DNA of 64,000 nucleotides, taken from Prinia subflava (taxonomy: Eukaryota > Chordata > Aves > Passeriformes > Cisticolidae). The notes under the pieces are model-generated. The model did no database searches, was not told the origin of the DNA, and saw nothing but the letters and a program-made list of their open reading frames with translations. The first letter of the stretch is position 1. Every line of letters begins with the position of its first letter. A program made the position numbers and the translations under genes. The stretch spans positions 1 to 64,000 of the forward strand of contig NW_026961098.1 in the NCBI RefSeq assembly GCF_021018805.1, in the 5' to 3' direction. Shown here piece after piece: positions 8,290-21,330 of this stretch.

Positions 8290-9989
8290 CGGAGATAAAA
8301 GTGGGAACCTCAGACCAGGACAGGGCATTCCAGGGGCTCTGCCTCGCAGGGGCTCTCTCCTCTTTTGCCAGCTGCCTGCAAGAGGAAAAACAACGGGAGT
8401 CAAGTGTCAAACCTGGGCAGGATGTCCTCGGTTGAGGCAGATGGAACAGGCCCCCCCACAGAGTGAGTCCAGGCCGGGTGCCGGGGAGCTCCGGCAATCG
8501 GGGGCCGCCCGTGGCACCAAAGGGCTGGAAAAGCAGCCCCGGCTGCCCGGGTTTGGTGCCGGCACACGGCAAGGTCTGGCCACAGGGGCAGCACTCAGTG
8601 CTGGGACCGCAGGAGAACGGCCCAAAGCCGGGTCCAACATCCAGCAGTGCAGGCAGCACACCCCGGGAGAAACTCAGGGGGGAGAAGCCCCCCGGATGCT
8701 CCCTGCACACTCCACGTTCCCGGCCTTTGGCAGCTGTGCCAGGGCCTCCCTCAGAACACCGACCTCACCGTGCAGCTCCTGCTAAATAGGAGAACCTGGG
8801 GAAACCACGCAGAAATCCAGGCATTTCCAGTTCTTGAGAGCCAAAGCGGCAGCAAAATGCGTGCAAACTTCGTGCTGCCGCACGAAGGGAAAACAAACCC
8901 AGTGCCTCCCACAAATTCAGGTTTATTAAAATAATCCCGGTATATTTTCTCTTTCTTTGTTCTCTTAGGCAGTGGGGTTTGGGGCTTTTTAGTGGTTTTT
9001 ATGGTTGTTTTGTTTTCAGACCCTGAGTCTGAAGGTACTGGTTCTGCTCAGAACAGTTCATTTCCAAAAAGCAGTGAAACTAGGAAAGGTGCTTCCAAGA
9101 AAAACGTGGCCTAGGAGACACATGCAGCTGGGTTCCACAGTCCCAGTCCCCCTCCCAAAGGCTCAAGATATTTCTGTACTTGCAGCACAGGACTAGGAAT
9201 CGGGGTGAACGCAAACTGGTTTGCTGGCTTTTCTTCTGCCAGAGATACAGAGCGGAGCTTTCCTGTTCCTCGGTTTCTTTTGTGTGGTAGCAGGGGTAAT
9301 TGCAAGTGCTAAGAAAGTGATCAAAAATATCCATAAGCCTTCTTATAGTGATTAAAAATATCCATAAGCCTTACCATAAGGTAAACTCAAGACAATTGCT
9401 GCTGCCTCTATTTATCTGTCTTTTGAGTTGCTCACAAGGTGATCCTTCGCAAATGCTGGCGCTGACAAATCCAGCAGATAGATACAGCAGCCCCAGAAGT
9501 ATGTGTGGGCATTTGTGAGGAGTGATGTGGGCACTTGCCCCCCAGATTCTCATCCGCATGGGAAATAGATGGTTTGACAGGAACAGATCCTGTCTCAGCT
9601 TGGCCAGTCCCAGCTGTCTCTTACTAAAGAGTCACAGAGACCAGGAATGCTCAGGCAAGAGGTAATTCCTCAGATTTGCTGGATGTAAATTTGGGAGAAA
9701 CATGGTAACTCATAGCTTGTACTGCTGGAACTCCCTCAAGATCCAAACCACAGGCTCTGTTCTCCTGTGTGCTGCTACCAGTGGGGCAGAGTGGGGAAAT
9801 TCATTCTGAGTTTTTGGAGAAAACTTCAAATCTCACAGTAAGTAAGTAAGTAAGTGCTAGGTAGTGTTAGGTAACAAAAAAACCACAAACAAATCCCAAA
9901 CCCAAAGAAAGGGCTCAAACCTGATCTCAGCAATTCTTTCCATTCGATTCTCTCCTCGCTTCTTTCATCCTGTGAAAGCTCACCCGGCT

Positions 9990-12807
9990 CTAACATTCTC
10001 TGTCCACACAGTAACTCTTTCCAGCCTTGGTCAGTGTCAGAGCCACACACTCAGCTTTGGCTGGACAACCTTCAGCTTCCACAGTCCACTTCCTCAGACT
10101 GTTCGCTCCCAACTCTTCCTACCTGCAGTCACAAGATTTTAGTAGAGCAAAACATCAACCTGATTTACCATGATTCATTTATGATTACTATTTCAAGATA
10201 AAGTTACAGCAAAAGCATTAAGTCCATTTCCACAGGAGGCAGAAGAAACATGGCTAAAAGTTAAATGAAGATCTGGAGAAGTGAATCAGAACGAACTAGA
10301 AACAACTGATCCAATTTCTGAGACAGCCAGAGGAACCTAATGCTGTGCTTGATAAACAGAAAATGCTAACTACCAAGAAAACTGAAGGAAAAGTGGCTAA
10401 AAGTCTTGCAGAGCACGACGACAGCAATTACAGGAAGCAGTCCAGTACATGTTACAATGCACTGAATTGCTCTGAGTGGAATAAGCTGTTCTGCAGAAAC
10501 CATTGAAGCATATTAAGACTTCTCAGAGGTGATTTCAACAAAGAATGATGTAAGGTTAAAACTCACCCTGTGCGGCACCTCTTGCAAGACAGCTGGGCTT
10601 TCAAGAGTAAGCGGCTCCTCGTGAATGCGAGCTTGCTTTTCCAGGGTTCCTGGCCTACAGCTGAGATGCCACAGGTTACATCAGGTTACAGAGCACTTCC
10701 CACTCTGAAGCCAAAAATCCAAACACAGCACTCCTTTAGAACCCTGAGAGACAGCCGTGGATTCTGGGGATACGGGATACAGTGGAAAATGGCACCAAGA
10801 CACCAAGAACAGTGCAGTGCTGGCAGGCAGAAGCAGCATCCCTTTGCCAGAAAATGCCATTCTGCAGCCAAGTTAGTGCATGAGAGAATTTTACTGCCAT
10901 GCAATAAAAAAAGTACTCTAGCAGTGGAATGAAGAAAAAAATCTCCAAACCCTGTCCAGAGTACCAAGGGGAATATCCACAGCAATACAGCAAAATAAAT
11001 GGGAACTTCAGAAAAAAAAAAGAGACATTAAAACCAGTCCAGATGAACAACCACTGTCTATTAGGACAATGCCTGCACAAAAGGACTCTGGTGCGGAGCC
11101 TTAATTGAGGATACAGTTTTTAATAACCCCTTTGAAGTGCTATAAACCAACTAAACCCAAGCACACTTTCATTTTCCAGACAGATTTTAAGACAGCTGAG
11201 TGAGAGTCTCAAGCACGTACTCAGTTGTCAGAGTTGCCTTTGCCCATCTTAGCAAGGACAGAGCAGATGTGGCCAGCACAGGGCAGAGCCACCCCAAGTC
11301 CTGCCCGAGCCCCTCTGGCCACACTCCCTGCTGATCATGCGGACCCCTAACAGGCTCCAGCCAGGCCTCTTTGGTGCTTGGTTTGTGAACTCTTCCAATC
11401 AAATGCGAAGGAACCCTCCAGTGCCCTGGACCTGGTGATATTTTCTGGGCTGGAATGCAACTTCCCACACAAAAGGCAGGCCAGGTTGGTTTGTTTTGGT
11501 TCTTTTTCTAGGATGTGCCTTACACAGGTGATGTTCCCTACAGCTGAGCACTGGGATGCCAACAGCACCAATACAGAAAACCACCGTGGGACAGAGCAGC
11601 AGAAGACGCTCCCTCCAGCCTTGCCAGAGATGTAACAGGAGCACCCTCAGTGCCATGCCTGGTGAGTGCAGTGGAGCTGGCAGGCTGACCCATAAACATT
11701 CTGCACTTACCTTTCAACAGAGTCAGTACGGACACAGAACAAATCCCTCTTGCAGTCGAGATGCCTTGAGGCGTGCATGTATCTGCTGCCAAGGGTCCTG
11801 GAGCAGCCAGAGCAGAGTAGGGTTTCTACCATGCTGCAAGCAAGGAATAACATTTATTCAGAAGAAAATAAAAGGAGGCACCTCTCCCCATCCCTTTTCT
11901 TAAAAATAAAAAAAAAATTTTAAATCATGCATTAGAACTTTTTTAACCTTTCATTCATGCTTTACACAGTGTAAATGATGAGCACTCATCTTTTAGCCTG
12001 AATTTGCATCAGCTCCTCAGGCTGGCTAACCTCAGCAAGACCAAGACCATCAGAATCGCTGAATTGTGGAAGGGGCCTTCAAGCTCACCCCATTCCACCC
12101 CCGGCCCTGGGCAGGGACAGCTTCCACTATCCCAGGGTGTTCCAAGCCCCGTCCAACCTGGCCTTGGGCACTTCCAGGGACACAGGGGCAGCCACAGCTT
12201 CTCTGGGGAACCTGTACCACGGCCTCACCGCCCTCGCAGGGAAAAATTTCTTCCCGACATTTAATCTAAAGCTGCCTCCCTTGTCCATCACTACATGTCC
12301 TTGTGAGAAATCCCTCTCCCTTAGGCCATACGCGGCTTGTACAGCCCACCCCAGATAAGTGCTCCAGGGGCTCTCGGGCCACACGAGCGCTCCGGGCCCT
12401 TTGCCGGTCCCCAGCGCCGGGAACCCCGACTCCCCCGGGACTGTGTCCAGCCAGGCCCGGCCCTCACCATCCGCACTCTCCGGGGAGCTCGGAGCCCTTC
12501 CGCCCCGGGTCCGCGGCGACGCTGGCGGCCGCAGCTGCGGCGGGAGGCAGGGCAGGAGGCACGGCGGCAGCGACCGCGGCGGCACGGGGGTGGCAGCGCT
12601 GGTACTCACTGCGCAGCAGGATGGGACCGCTGTCCTCGACACTGAACCCCAGGTGCGGGTGTCGCCCACGGGGCGCCCGCAGCCGGCGCACATGAACACC
12701 ATGGGCGTGGGGGCCGCGTCCGCCCGCCGCTCCTGCTGCTGCTGGGCCCGGCCGGCGCCCGGCTGCAGCAGCGACAGCGAGCGCTCCAGCTCCGGGCACA
12801 GCGCCAT
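9990..12807 (-). pseudogene. MIS18A: MIS18A-like gene copy 2
   Basis: Exons 12610-12807, 12468-12534, 11711-11833, 10567-10660 and 9990-10118. Same splice sites and same exon 1 frameshift as copy 1. Private missense change in exon 1: GAC to GGC, giving PGAGRAQ instead of PGADRAQ. No other coding difference seen. CR1 lies in intron 2. Confidence 0.82.
12046..12334 (-). mobile_element. CR1 LINE 3' fragment (A2)
   Basis: Copy of the same insertion carried by duplication of the A unit, at the same site in intron 2 of MIS18A copy 2. It is not an independent insertion. Confidence 0.87.
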
Positions 12808-12949
12808 CGCGTCCCGGCCGCCCGCCCGCCGACCGGCCGGCAGAGAGCCCGACAGCGCCTTGGAATCGCCCGCCGAGAAGGCGGCAGTGACGGCGCACAC
12901 CGCCCCGGGACCGCCCCGGGACCGCCCCGGAACTGCTCCCGTTTTTTCT

Positions 12950-12984
<35 letters not shown>

Positions 12985-13070
12985 CCCCTCTTCCTTCTGT
13001 CAAACAAAGAGGAAAGATGTCTCGAATACACCTGCAGCAGAGCCTTGGTTCGGCCGCGGCTATAGGGTCC

Positions 13071-13551
13071 AAACCCTATATAAACCCTATATAAACGTTA
13101 CTTCCGCCCGTTGTAGCCGCCATCTTGGTTGTGGTGAAGACACATCCGGTAGAGCCGCCATCTTTTTTGTGGCACCCCCGAAGGCCCCGGGTAGCTGGTT
13201 ACTCAGGCGCCTCACCAAAATGGCTGCCGCAACCGCACCGCGGCGCGGCACAGCGGGCACACAGCTCCCTCGCGCCGGGAAGCGACGCTGAAAATTGTTC
13301 CTGAGCGGCGCCGTTTTCGGGGTCGGGCGCAGGCAGTTGGGCCGACGCCCATGGGTGGTCCTTGTGTTTTCCCGCCTTTTTTGGCCGCCGTCTTTGGAAG
13401 GTCGAAGGCGGCTCGACGAGCCGCCATCTTGAGCGGGGCATTAGGTGGCTGCCCATACTTCCGGCTGCCATCTTGTTTGTGGCTGAAACCATTTCCTGTT
13501 GGGCCGCCATCTTTGTTGTGGCACGGCCGAAGGCACCCCGGTTTTAAAGGG
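13071..13551. promoter_or_regulatory. YY1/ETS motif cluster (A2)
   Basis: Copy of the A1 cluster with all YY1 and ETS motifs intact. One substitution (GTCGACGCC to GCCGACGCC near 13342) outside the motifs. Confidence 0.58.
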
Positions 13552-16500
13552 GGGTGCCTGACAAAATCGAGAAAGGAGAAATCAGAAAGGAAAAAATTAG
13601 AAAGGAAAACATTAAAAAGGAGAAAAATTAAAAAGAGAAAAATAAAAAATAAAAAATTAAAAAGGAAAAAATTATAGTGGAAAAAATTATAGAGGAAAAA
13701 ATGACAAAGGAAAAAATGACAAAGGAAAAATTACTAAGGAAACATTAAAAAATACAAAACAACCGCAAACATAAAAATAAAACATAAATCTAAATAAAAA
13801 TTTAAAAGGTATTGAAAATAAAATAAAAAGTGAAATCATAACTATAAAATATAAAAGTAAACTAAAAATCGAAAAATTAAAAATTTGAGGAAACATTAAA
13901 ATATTTTTTAAAAGTCAAAATAAAAAAACATGAAAATCTAAAACACAATAAAATAAAATAGCATGAAAAAATACAACAATAACAACAACAAAGGAATTCA
14001 ATAAATGCAGCTCTCCCCTCCTTCCACTGCCTAACACAGCTCCAGGAGTGTTCTTGACTGTGATGCAGGGATAGGGAAAACAAACCCAGTGCCTCCCACA
14101 AATTCAGGTTTTCTAGACAACCCCCAGTTTTACTGGGAAACCAATTCTAGCCAAGCCAGCAACTCCCCTGGGATGAACATCTGCAGTACCGCGCTGTGTC
14201 CACAGGGCGGCAGCACTGGGACGGGCACGGGGCAGAGCTGCAGCACCGCGCTGTGTCCACAAGGCGGCAGCACTGGGACGGGCCCGGGGCAGAGCTGCAG
14301 TACCGCGCTGTGTCCACAGCAGACAGGGACCCCCGAAGAGAACGTGCACAGAAACCCCCTAAAAGAAACGCCCCGAAAGACACCCGGCCGCCGCTTAAAA
14401 GAGAACCCCTGCCACCAAGCAAATTCAAACCAAAAAACCCCCTCTGTTTTAAGCTCTATTCCATTATTTCTTTACATTTATTATTTTAATATTGATAATT
14501 ACCATGTCTTTTTTCTAGTCATATCTATGGATGTAATATATAGACTACTGTATATAATATAAGTAATGAGAAATATTATAGATTGCATTTACTTACGATA
14601 TTATTTTTCATATTTATATTTGTTTTATTATATATATTCATATTTTTGTACTTAGTTTTTAAAATTCGTGTTTATTGCTGTATGTTTTAAACTCTATTAA
14701 TTCAGTAACCTAAACACGACAGCACCCCAATTAAGCAGAATTACATTAGCCTGGTTTTCTAAGGGAGAAAGTGGTTTTAAATTAAAATAATATTGGTATA
14801 ATTTCTCTTTCTCTGTTCTTTTGTGGGGTTGGTGGATTTTTTTTTTTTTTTTTATGTTGTTTGTTTTGTTTTGGATTTCTTTGTTACTAAACAATGAGAG
14901 TTACAAGATCAAGTCTACTTTGTTTTCTCGCTACCTGTGAAATACACCTCGACTTCAAGGTAATGTTCCTGATCCTGTAAATGGCTACAATGAGAATTGT
15001 TCGGGGGAAAAAGGAAAAAGAAAAAAGAAGGCCCCTTGGTCTTTAGAGCTTTCTCTGTTCAGGATTTCTAATTTAGCAGAAAATACAGAGATTTCTCTAG
15101 CTGCACTCTCAATTCTATCCGGACGTGGAGTGGACATGGATTTCATTTGTCACCTCCTCTGTTCCCACCAGCCAAACTTCTACATACTTGGGCTATAAAA
15201 AAGTAGATAAAAGAGTAGAGAGAGAGCAAAAAACCAAACCAAACCAAACCAAAGCAAAACAAAACACACCAACACAAAGAAAACATGAAGAAAAAAAAAA
15301 AAGTTTTCAAATAAAATTTCAAGTAAAACACAGAAACAAATAAAATTAAAAAGTTAAAAAGGAAAAATTAGAAATAAAAAGCAAAAATAAAAAGGAAAAA
15401 ATTAAAAAAGAAAAAATTAAAAAGGAAAAAAATAAAAAGGAAAAAATTAAAAAGGAAAAAGTTAAAGAGAGAAAAAAAGAGGAAAAATTAAAAAGGAAAA
15501 AAATAAAAAGGAAAAAAATAAAAAGGAAAAAATAAAAAGGAAAAAATAAAAAGGAAAAAATAAAAAGGAAAAAATAAAAAGGAAAAAATAAAAAGGAAAA
15601 AATAAAAAGGAAAAAATAAAAAGGAGAAAAATTACAAAGGAAAAATTACAAAGGAAAAATTACAAAGGAAAAATTACAAAGGAAAATTTTTGAAAGAAAA
15701 AATTTAAAAATACAAAAAGACCTCACTTATTAAAAAAAAACCCTACATAAAAAATTCAAAGTAATTAAAAATAAAAAAGTATAATCAACTTTACAAAGAG
15801 ATTCATTATGGCAATTCAACACTTAGCAAGTTTCCCTGGGAATTTACAGACTTGTGGGCATATGGTGCTGAACAATGCCTGATTTACCAACATGAAATTG
15901 GTACATTTCCTTGGCAATGTGCCCTGAGCAGTACAAAAATTCCAATCAGCATGGAAAATATGAAAAAAAAAAATCCTTTACTAAAATGAGAGAGAGGAAA
16001 ACCAGCAAATCCAAGGAACAAAGAACATCTAAATCCCAGCTTGCCTGGAAAACAAGCTCAGGAATTTCTAACAAGGAAAACTTTTGCAGCTTTGGAGGAA
16101 TTTGGTGCAAGTTCATGGAATGATGATTTCAAATCTGCTTCCCCTGCTCTGATTTTAAAGGGAAGCGGCATTAAACACGTCAAGTTACTCCTGTCCAAGA
16201 AGGATCCCTATTTTGTGTGAGTAACAATCCCAAGAAACTCCAGTCTTACTTGTATTTGACATCTCAAAGTCTCAGCAGAGTTGGGAAGTTTCAATGAAAC
16301 AAAAGAGCCACAATGCCTGGAACAACAAAATTCTCCTTGGCCAAAATCAGGACATTTATTTACAAATCCAGGGAGGAGGAGGAGGAGGATGACACCAGGA
16401 ACACACTCCAGCTGAAAGTCACCGTTTATTGGAAAAGGCAGGAAATAAAATGGACTCTCTCTGGTTCTGCTCCAGCAATTCTCCGGGAGTCGGAGATAAA

Positions 16501-16685
16501 AGTGGGAACCTCAGACCAGGACAGGGCATTCCAGGGGCTCTGCCTCGCAGGGGCTCTCTCCTCTTTTGCCAGCTGCCTGCAAGAGGAAAAACAACGGGAG
16601 TCAAGTGTCAAACCTGGGCAGGATGTCCTTGGTTCAGGCAGATGGAACAGGCCCCCCCACAGAGCAAGTCCAGGCTGGGCGCTGG

Positions 16686-17290
16686 AGAAGGAGAAATAAA
16701 GTTAGAGAGAGAACTAGAAATAGAGAGAACGAGAAATAAAGTTAGAGAGAGAACTAGAAATAGAGAGAAATAAAGTTAAAGTTAGAGAGAGAACTAGAAA
16801 TAGAGAGAAATAAAGTTAAAGTTAGAGAGAGAACTAGAAATAGAGAGAAATAAAGTTAAAGTTAGAGAGAGAACTAGAAATAGAGAGAAATAAAGTTAAA
16901 GTTAGAGAGAGAACTAGAAATAGAGAGAAAGAGAAATAAAGTTAGAGAGAGAACTAGAAATAGAGAGAAAGAGAAATAAAGTTAGAGAGAGAACTAGAAA
17001 AAGACAGAAACAGAAATGAAGTTAGAGAGAGAGAGAGAGAGAGAGAGAAACAGAAAGTTAGAGAGAGAGAGAAAGAGAGCGAAAGGGAAAGAAGTGAGAG
17101 TGAGAGCGAAAGGGAAAGGAGTGAGAGTGAGAGCGAAAGGGAAAGGAGTGAGAGTGAGAGCGAAAGGGAAAGGAGTGAGAGTGAGAGCGAAAGGGAAAGA
17201 AGTGAGAGTGAGAGCGAAAGGGAAAGACGTGAGAGTGAGAGCGAAAGGGAAAGACGTGAGAGTGAGAGCAAAAGTCAGCAAAAAAGGAAA
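16686..17290. repeat. GA-rich satellite, short allele (~0.6 kb)
   Basis: Nearly pure purine on the plus strand. The first part is tandem copies of a ~40-bp unit built from GTTAGAGAGAGAACTAGAA plus a GAGAGAAATAAAG tail. The second part is a ~27-bp unit containing GAGAGCGAAAGGGAAAG (about seven copies, 17080-17270). It joins the broken end of A2 to block B. The equivalent tract in the next block is about 1.32 kb longer. Long polypurine tracts of this kind can form triplex DNA and are prone to expansion; that is general knowledge, not shown here. Serine/glutamate/arginine-rich open frames here are translations of the repeat, not genes. Confidence 0.95.
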
Positions 17291-17499
17291 GTCTCAAAAA
17301 CAAAATAGAAGCCTCACAGATATTCAAAAAAGTTGACTTTGTTATGTATAACTTGGCAGCCAACCCGTTTTCAGTCCTTACCATTAAATTCTAACAAGCT
17401 CATATTTAAAACCTTGTAGAAAATTTTAAAAAACCCCAAAATCCAGGACAAAGCTACACATTTTCCAAGGTACCTTCAGTGTGCAAGTCTCTCACCCAC

Positions 17500-18620
17500 A
17501 ACCGTTTCCTCCTTGGGGTGCTCTGCCAGGGAAAAATCCATCCGCATCTGAAAAAAATTTAGGACAAAAGTCAGAGCGCTGCAGGATAACTTAAAAGCTC
17601 CAGGCATCTTGTGCCCACCTAAAAATACCCTCTACGCTCCCACTACACCCTACACTGCAAACTTCAAGTCCCCGGGACATGTCCTATTACCCCTACACCC
17701 AGGTTATGCAGCAGGGCAGAGCAGCGCAGGGCCAAACGCACACCAACACCCGTGATGCAGGACACCACAAACGAGAAGGACGCAACAGCGAGAGAAAAGG
17801 CTCGGCAAGAAGAAGGACCCTGAGGGCCGAGAGAATGCGGAAGGAGATGACCGAGATAAGACCGATGTAGAGCCGATGAGGCTCAAAGAACCCGGCAGCA
17901 AGAAGATGCCAGCAGAACTGCTTCGTCCGAGAACCGCAAAGATGGATGCCCGAGAACCCTACGGTCAGATACCTCGACCTATCTCGGCATTCTTACAATG
18001 CCTACTCCGCCACAATGGATCATTGCGGTGCACAGCTGTCAGTACAGCTCAGAACAAGACCTGAAAAGACCTGGGACCGGATGCTTCTGAAGAGAGATGT
18101 GATTCTGATGTGCGTGCGAGGTCCCGAGTCAAAGCCACCGAGCTGAGGAACGCAGAGATTACAAATGCTAAGACACAAGCCAGGGTTTCCAAAAGGCCCC
18201 TTGTAGGGACAACGACACGAAAGGCAAGACACACAAAAGACACAGAGTGCACAACAGACAAGTGACTCCACATGGCCTGGGACTGCTCTGCCCTGCACAG
18301 TTCAGCACTGCTATCAAAAGTGAGACTTTACCTTTTAGTAGGCCAAGGGGCCACATCTTGGCCATCCCAGACTGCAAATCTGACTCAAAAAACCCAACCG
18401 GCCACACCGCTTTCAACTCCTCTGTGGCTCACAGCCCTCCACTTATCTCTTTGATGTCTGGGAACGCCAATCGGCATCGGGTGCAAAACAAGGCCGCCTC
18501 GCCCTTGAGGAATTTCCCGCTGGTACCGGGCTGTCGTCTCTCAGGCGGCTAGAATAAAGGAAACCAAACGTGAACACGTGGCCTTGGCAGCACTACTGCC
18601 AACACCTGACAATTCTGCTA
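17500..18620. repeat. R-family repeat, copy R1 (block B)
   Basis: First of three diverged copies of an unidentified low-copy sequence. Landmarks: CAGAGCGCTGCAGGATAAC, CTACACCCTACACTGCAAAC, GACCTGGGACCGGATGCTTC and GGCGGCTAGAATAAAGG. A plus-strand frame ending ...AGCTCAGAACAAGACCTGA (to 18064) is open for about 100 codons and shared by R2 and R3. It reads PAELLRPRTAKMDARE and CLLRHNGSL; I do not recognise it. Second block copy about 46550-47670. Confidence 0.85.
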
Positions 18621-18828
18621 CTCACCATCTCCCGAAAAGGCCCGGATCCTTGAGCCCCACGCCAAGGTCACAGGGTATACCTGGCTTAAGAGGAGACGAG
18701 GTGATGCGGCACGGCTGAAACTTGAGTGGACCCTCGCTCCTCCTCCCTACCTCCCCGACCCACCGCAACGCCTCGGCCCTTACCGCAGTCCGGACGGCAC
18801 CTTCAAACGGAGAAGATGGAGGCTTCAT
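18429..18828 (-). CDS. Candidate two-exon small gene with CxxC motif (R1)
   Basis: Minus strand. Exon 1 at 18784-18828 starts ATG and reads MKPPSSPFEGAVRTA, then donor GCG|GTAAGG. Exon 2 at 18429-18548 follows acceptor CCTTTATTCTAG|CCGCC in the same phase and reads PPERRQPGTSGKFLKGEAAL then FCTRCRLAFPDIKE-ISGGL and TGA. That makes 54 residues with one CxxC. Exon 1 lies in a CpG-rich stretch (18720-18910) resembling a promoter. R2 keeps exon 2 with one Leu-to-Ser change (20105-20224) but has no exon 1; R3 has lost the second Cys. An alternative exon between the two could change the frame. Family unknown; transcription not shown. Confidence 0.35.
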
Positions 18829-19019
18829 CACGGAGTCCTGTCGTGCTCCCCGACGGCTCACGAGAGAGGCGAAGCAGCTCCGTCGTCCGGTCGCTGAGCG
18901 GAGTTCGGCGTGATGCGAGTGGACCCCCTAAAACACACCATAATGGACACTTACAGTTACACCATCAAGAGAGACTTGAGCAACAGCAACTGATTCTGTC
19001 CACCAATCAACGCTCACCT

Positions 19020-20330
19020 TGTTTGCTTCACCTTGGCTGCCGCTATCCAGCCATGCTTCCTAAAAACAAATGCAAAGAACAGCGCTGTAACACAGCCACC
19101 ATTTACGCTGCCCCTCTGAAGACAAACGGTGACTGACCTGCATGGGGCAGAGCCCCTCACCTGGAATGGGGCCCTCTGCCATGGATCTAATCCATCCGCA
19201 GCTTAAAGAGAGTTAGCACAAAAGTCAGAGCGCTGCAGGATAACTTAAAAGCTCCAGGCATCTTGTGCTCATCTAGAAATACCCTCTACGCTCCAACTAC
19301 ACCCTACACTGCAAAATTCAAGTCCCCAAGACATGTCCTATTACTCCTACACCCAGGCTACGCAGCAGGGCAGAGCAGCGCAGGGCCAAACACACACCAA
19401 CACCCGTGACACAGGACACCACAAACGAGAAGGACGCAACAGCGAGAGAAAAGGCTCGGCAAGATGAATGATCCAGAATGACTAAGGATCAAGAAAATGT
19501 GAAAGCAGGCGATCGAGGTAAGACCGATGGTGAGCCGATGAGGCTCGAAGAACCCAGCAGCAAGAAGACGCCAGCAGAACTGCTTCGTCCGAGAACCGCA
19601 AAGATGGATGCCCGAGAAACCTACGGTCAGATACCTCGACCTAGCTCGGCCTTCTTACGAGGCCTAATCCGCCATAAGGGATCACTGCTGTGCACAGCTG
19701 CCAGTACAGCTCAGAACAAGACCTGAAAAGACCTGGGACCGGATGCTTCTGAAGAGAGATGCGATTCTGATGTGCGTGCGAGGTCCCGAGTGTCAAAGGT
19801 GCCGAGCTGAGGAATAGGGAGGTATTAAGAACGATGCCTGGTGTTTCCAAGAGGCTCCTTGAAGAGCTAAGGCAGAAGACATTGCATGTGAGACGCCCAA
19901 AAGACACAGAGTGCACAACAGACAAGTGACTCCACATGGCCTGGGACTGCTCTGCCCTGCACAGTTCAGCACTTCGATCAAGTGAGACTTTCCCTTTAGG
20001 TCCCTAAGGGGCCACATCTTGGCCATCCCAGACTGCAAATCTGACTCAAAAAACCCTCCTGCTGACTCCTGACTGGCCACCCCGCTTTCAGCCCCCTCTG
20101 TGGCTCACAGCCCTCCACTTATCTCTTTGATGTCTGGGAACGCCAATCGGCATCGGGTGCAAAACGAGGCCGCCTCGCCCTTGAGGAATTTCCCACTGGT
20201 ACCGGGCTGTCGTCTCTCAGGCGGCTACAATAAAGGAAACCAAATGTGAACACAAGGCCTTGGCAGCACAATTACCAACACCTGCCCCTTTGCTACTCAC
20301 TGTCTTCTATGAATGCCTGGGTCATTGAAT
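19020..20330. repeat. R-family repeat, copy R2 (block B)
   Basis: Second copy, about 1.66 kb after R1, with a longer left end (GCTCACC...CCCTCTGCC) shared with R3 but not R1. Its plus-strand frame continues from an ATG at 19478 to 19726 (82 codons, KTPAELLRPRTAKMDARE). Second block copy about 48070-49380. Confidence 0.85.
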
Positions 20331-20489
20331 AATAGATTTAGCAACGCTCAGAGGCTCAAACTTGCAGAGCCAAAGTCCTCATCGCGTTTTTGGGGCAGTG
20401 ACCACTCACCAGAGCAGGACACAGATCCCATGGTGGGCATATCCTGTTAATAAAAAACCCAGGGGAATCCACAACCCCACTGCTGCTTT

Positions 20490-21330
20490 CTGCCTCGCCT
20501 AGCCTTCAGCTTACTGCCTGCACCTCTCAGGAGTTCTGGCACTGTCCTGCATTAGGGTTGCTGCCGGCACCTACTCTCAGAAAAACAGGGGTGTTGGGAG
20601 GGATGCTGTGAGGGCAGGTATATCTGTATTCTAACTTGTATCCCTGGCTATAGCCCTTATTTTCACTCTGTGCTCTCTAGCCCTTGAGTCCTTTCCCTCT
20701 CAAGTCCTCCCTCAGGCTCTGTGTGTCACTATCAAGTGCCCCTGCTGAACCCTACTTCTCGAGAACCCTACGCTTGCAGCCGAGGACGCGCCTTTACCGT
20801 TAGGGTCCCAAGAGTTGTCCCGCAAGCGAGACACATCATCCACAGTTTGCCCTTCCTATCCGAAGCATGGCCCTGAGTCAGGGCAGAGGCTGACAGAGCT
20901 GAAGAGCTCTTTGCGGTGGCAATGGCCACGAAGCCCAGCCGACCGTCGCCTCGAGCGGGGACAGGCAGCAATCCCCGGCTGCGGAGAGACAGACGATCGC
21001 AGGGTGGGCTGGGGCGGGAAACCCCCGGTTATACTCAACCCTGTCGGATGCTGCTCCCCACTATCACTTCCTGCCTCACCCTAGCCTTAGGGTTACTGCC
21101 TGCACTTCTCACGAGTTCTGGCATTGTCCTGCATTAGGGTTGCTGCCAGCACCTACTCTCAGAACAACAAGGGTTGGGAGGGGCTGCTGTGAGGGCTGAT
21201 ATATCTGTATTCTAACTTGTAGCCCTTATTTTCACTCTGTGCTCTCTAGCCCTTGAGTCCTTTCCCTCTCAAGCCCTCCCTCAGCCTCTGTGTGTCACTG
21301 TCAAGTGCCCCTGCTGAACCGTACAACCTG
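20490..21330. repeat. Direct duplication of ~280 bp within block B
   Basis: Segment 20490-20770 (CTGCCTCGCCTAGCC ... AAGTGCCCCTGCTGAACC) recurs at about 21068-21320 with roughly 10 percent change and a deletion near 21220. Between the copies is a GC-rich stretch (20760-21040). No gene recognised. Second block copy about 49540-50380. Confidence 0.8.

Larger units (their letters stand above)
8290..16685. repeat. Tandem unit A2 (beta subtype)
   Basis: Second full copy, nearly identical to A1 at an offset of 8289-8291 bases; length changes fall in the poly-T and A-rich tracts. It is beta subtype: the CCAAA tract near 15233 is only three or four units long and the A-rich minisatellite has its own arrangement. 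After repeating about 190 bases of the next unit it breaks off near 16685 straight into a GA-rich satellite. Its MIS18A exon 1 has one private missense change (Asp to Gly, codon 19). Confidence 0.95.

Noticed and set aside
8225..8785. Overlapping 161- and 185-residue ORFs on opposite strands (also 35966-36526)
   Set aside because: GC-rich DNA is open on both strands here; no domain, no splice logic and no codon pattern favours either frame.
16954..17384. Ser/Arg/Glu-rich and Leu/Ser-rich ORFs in the GA tract (also 45070-46434)
   Set aside because: Direct translations of GA-rich satellite; low complexity in all frames and both strands.
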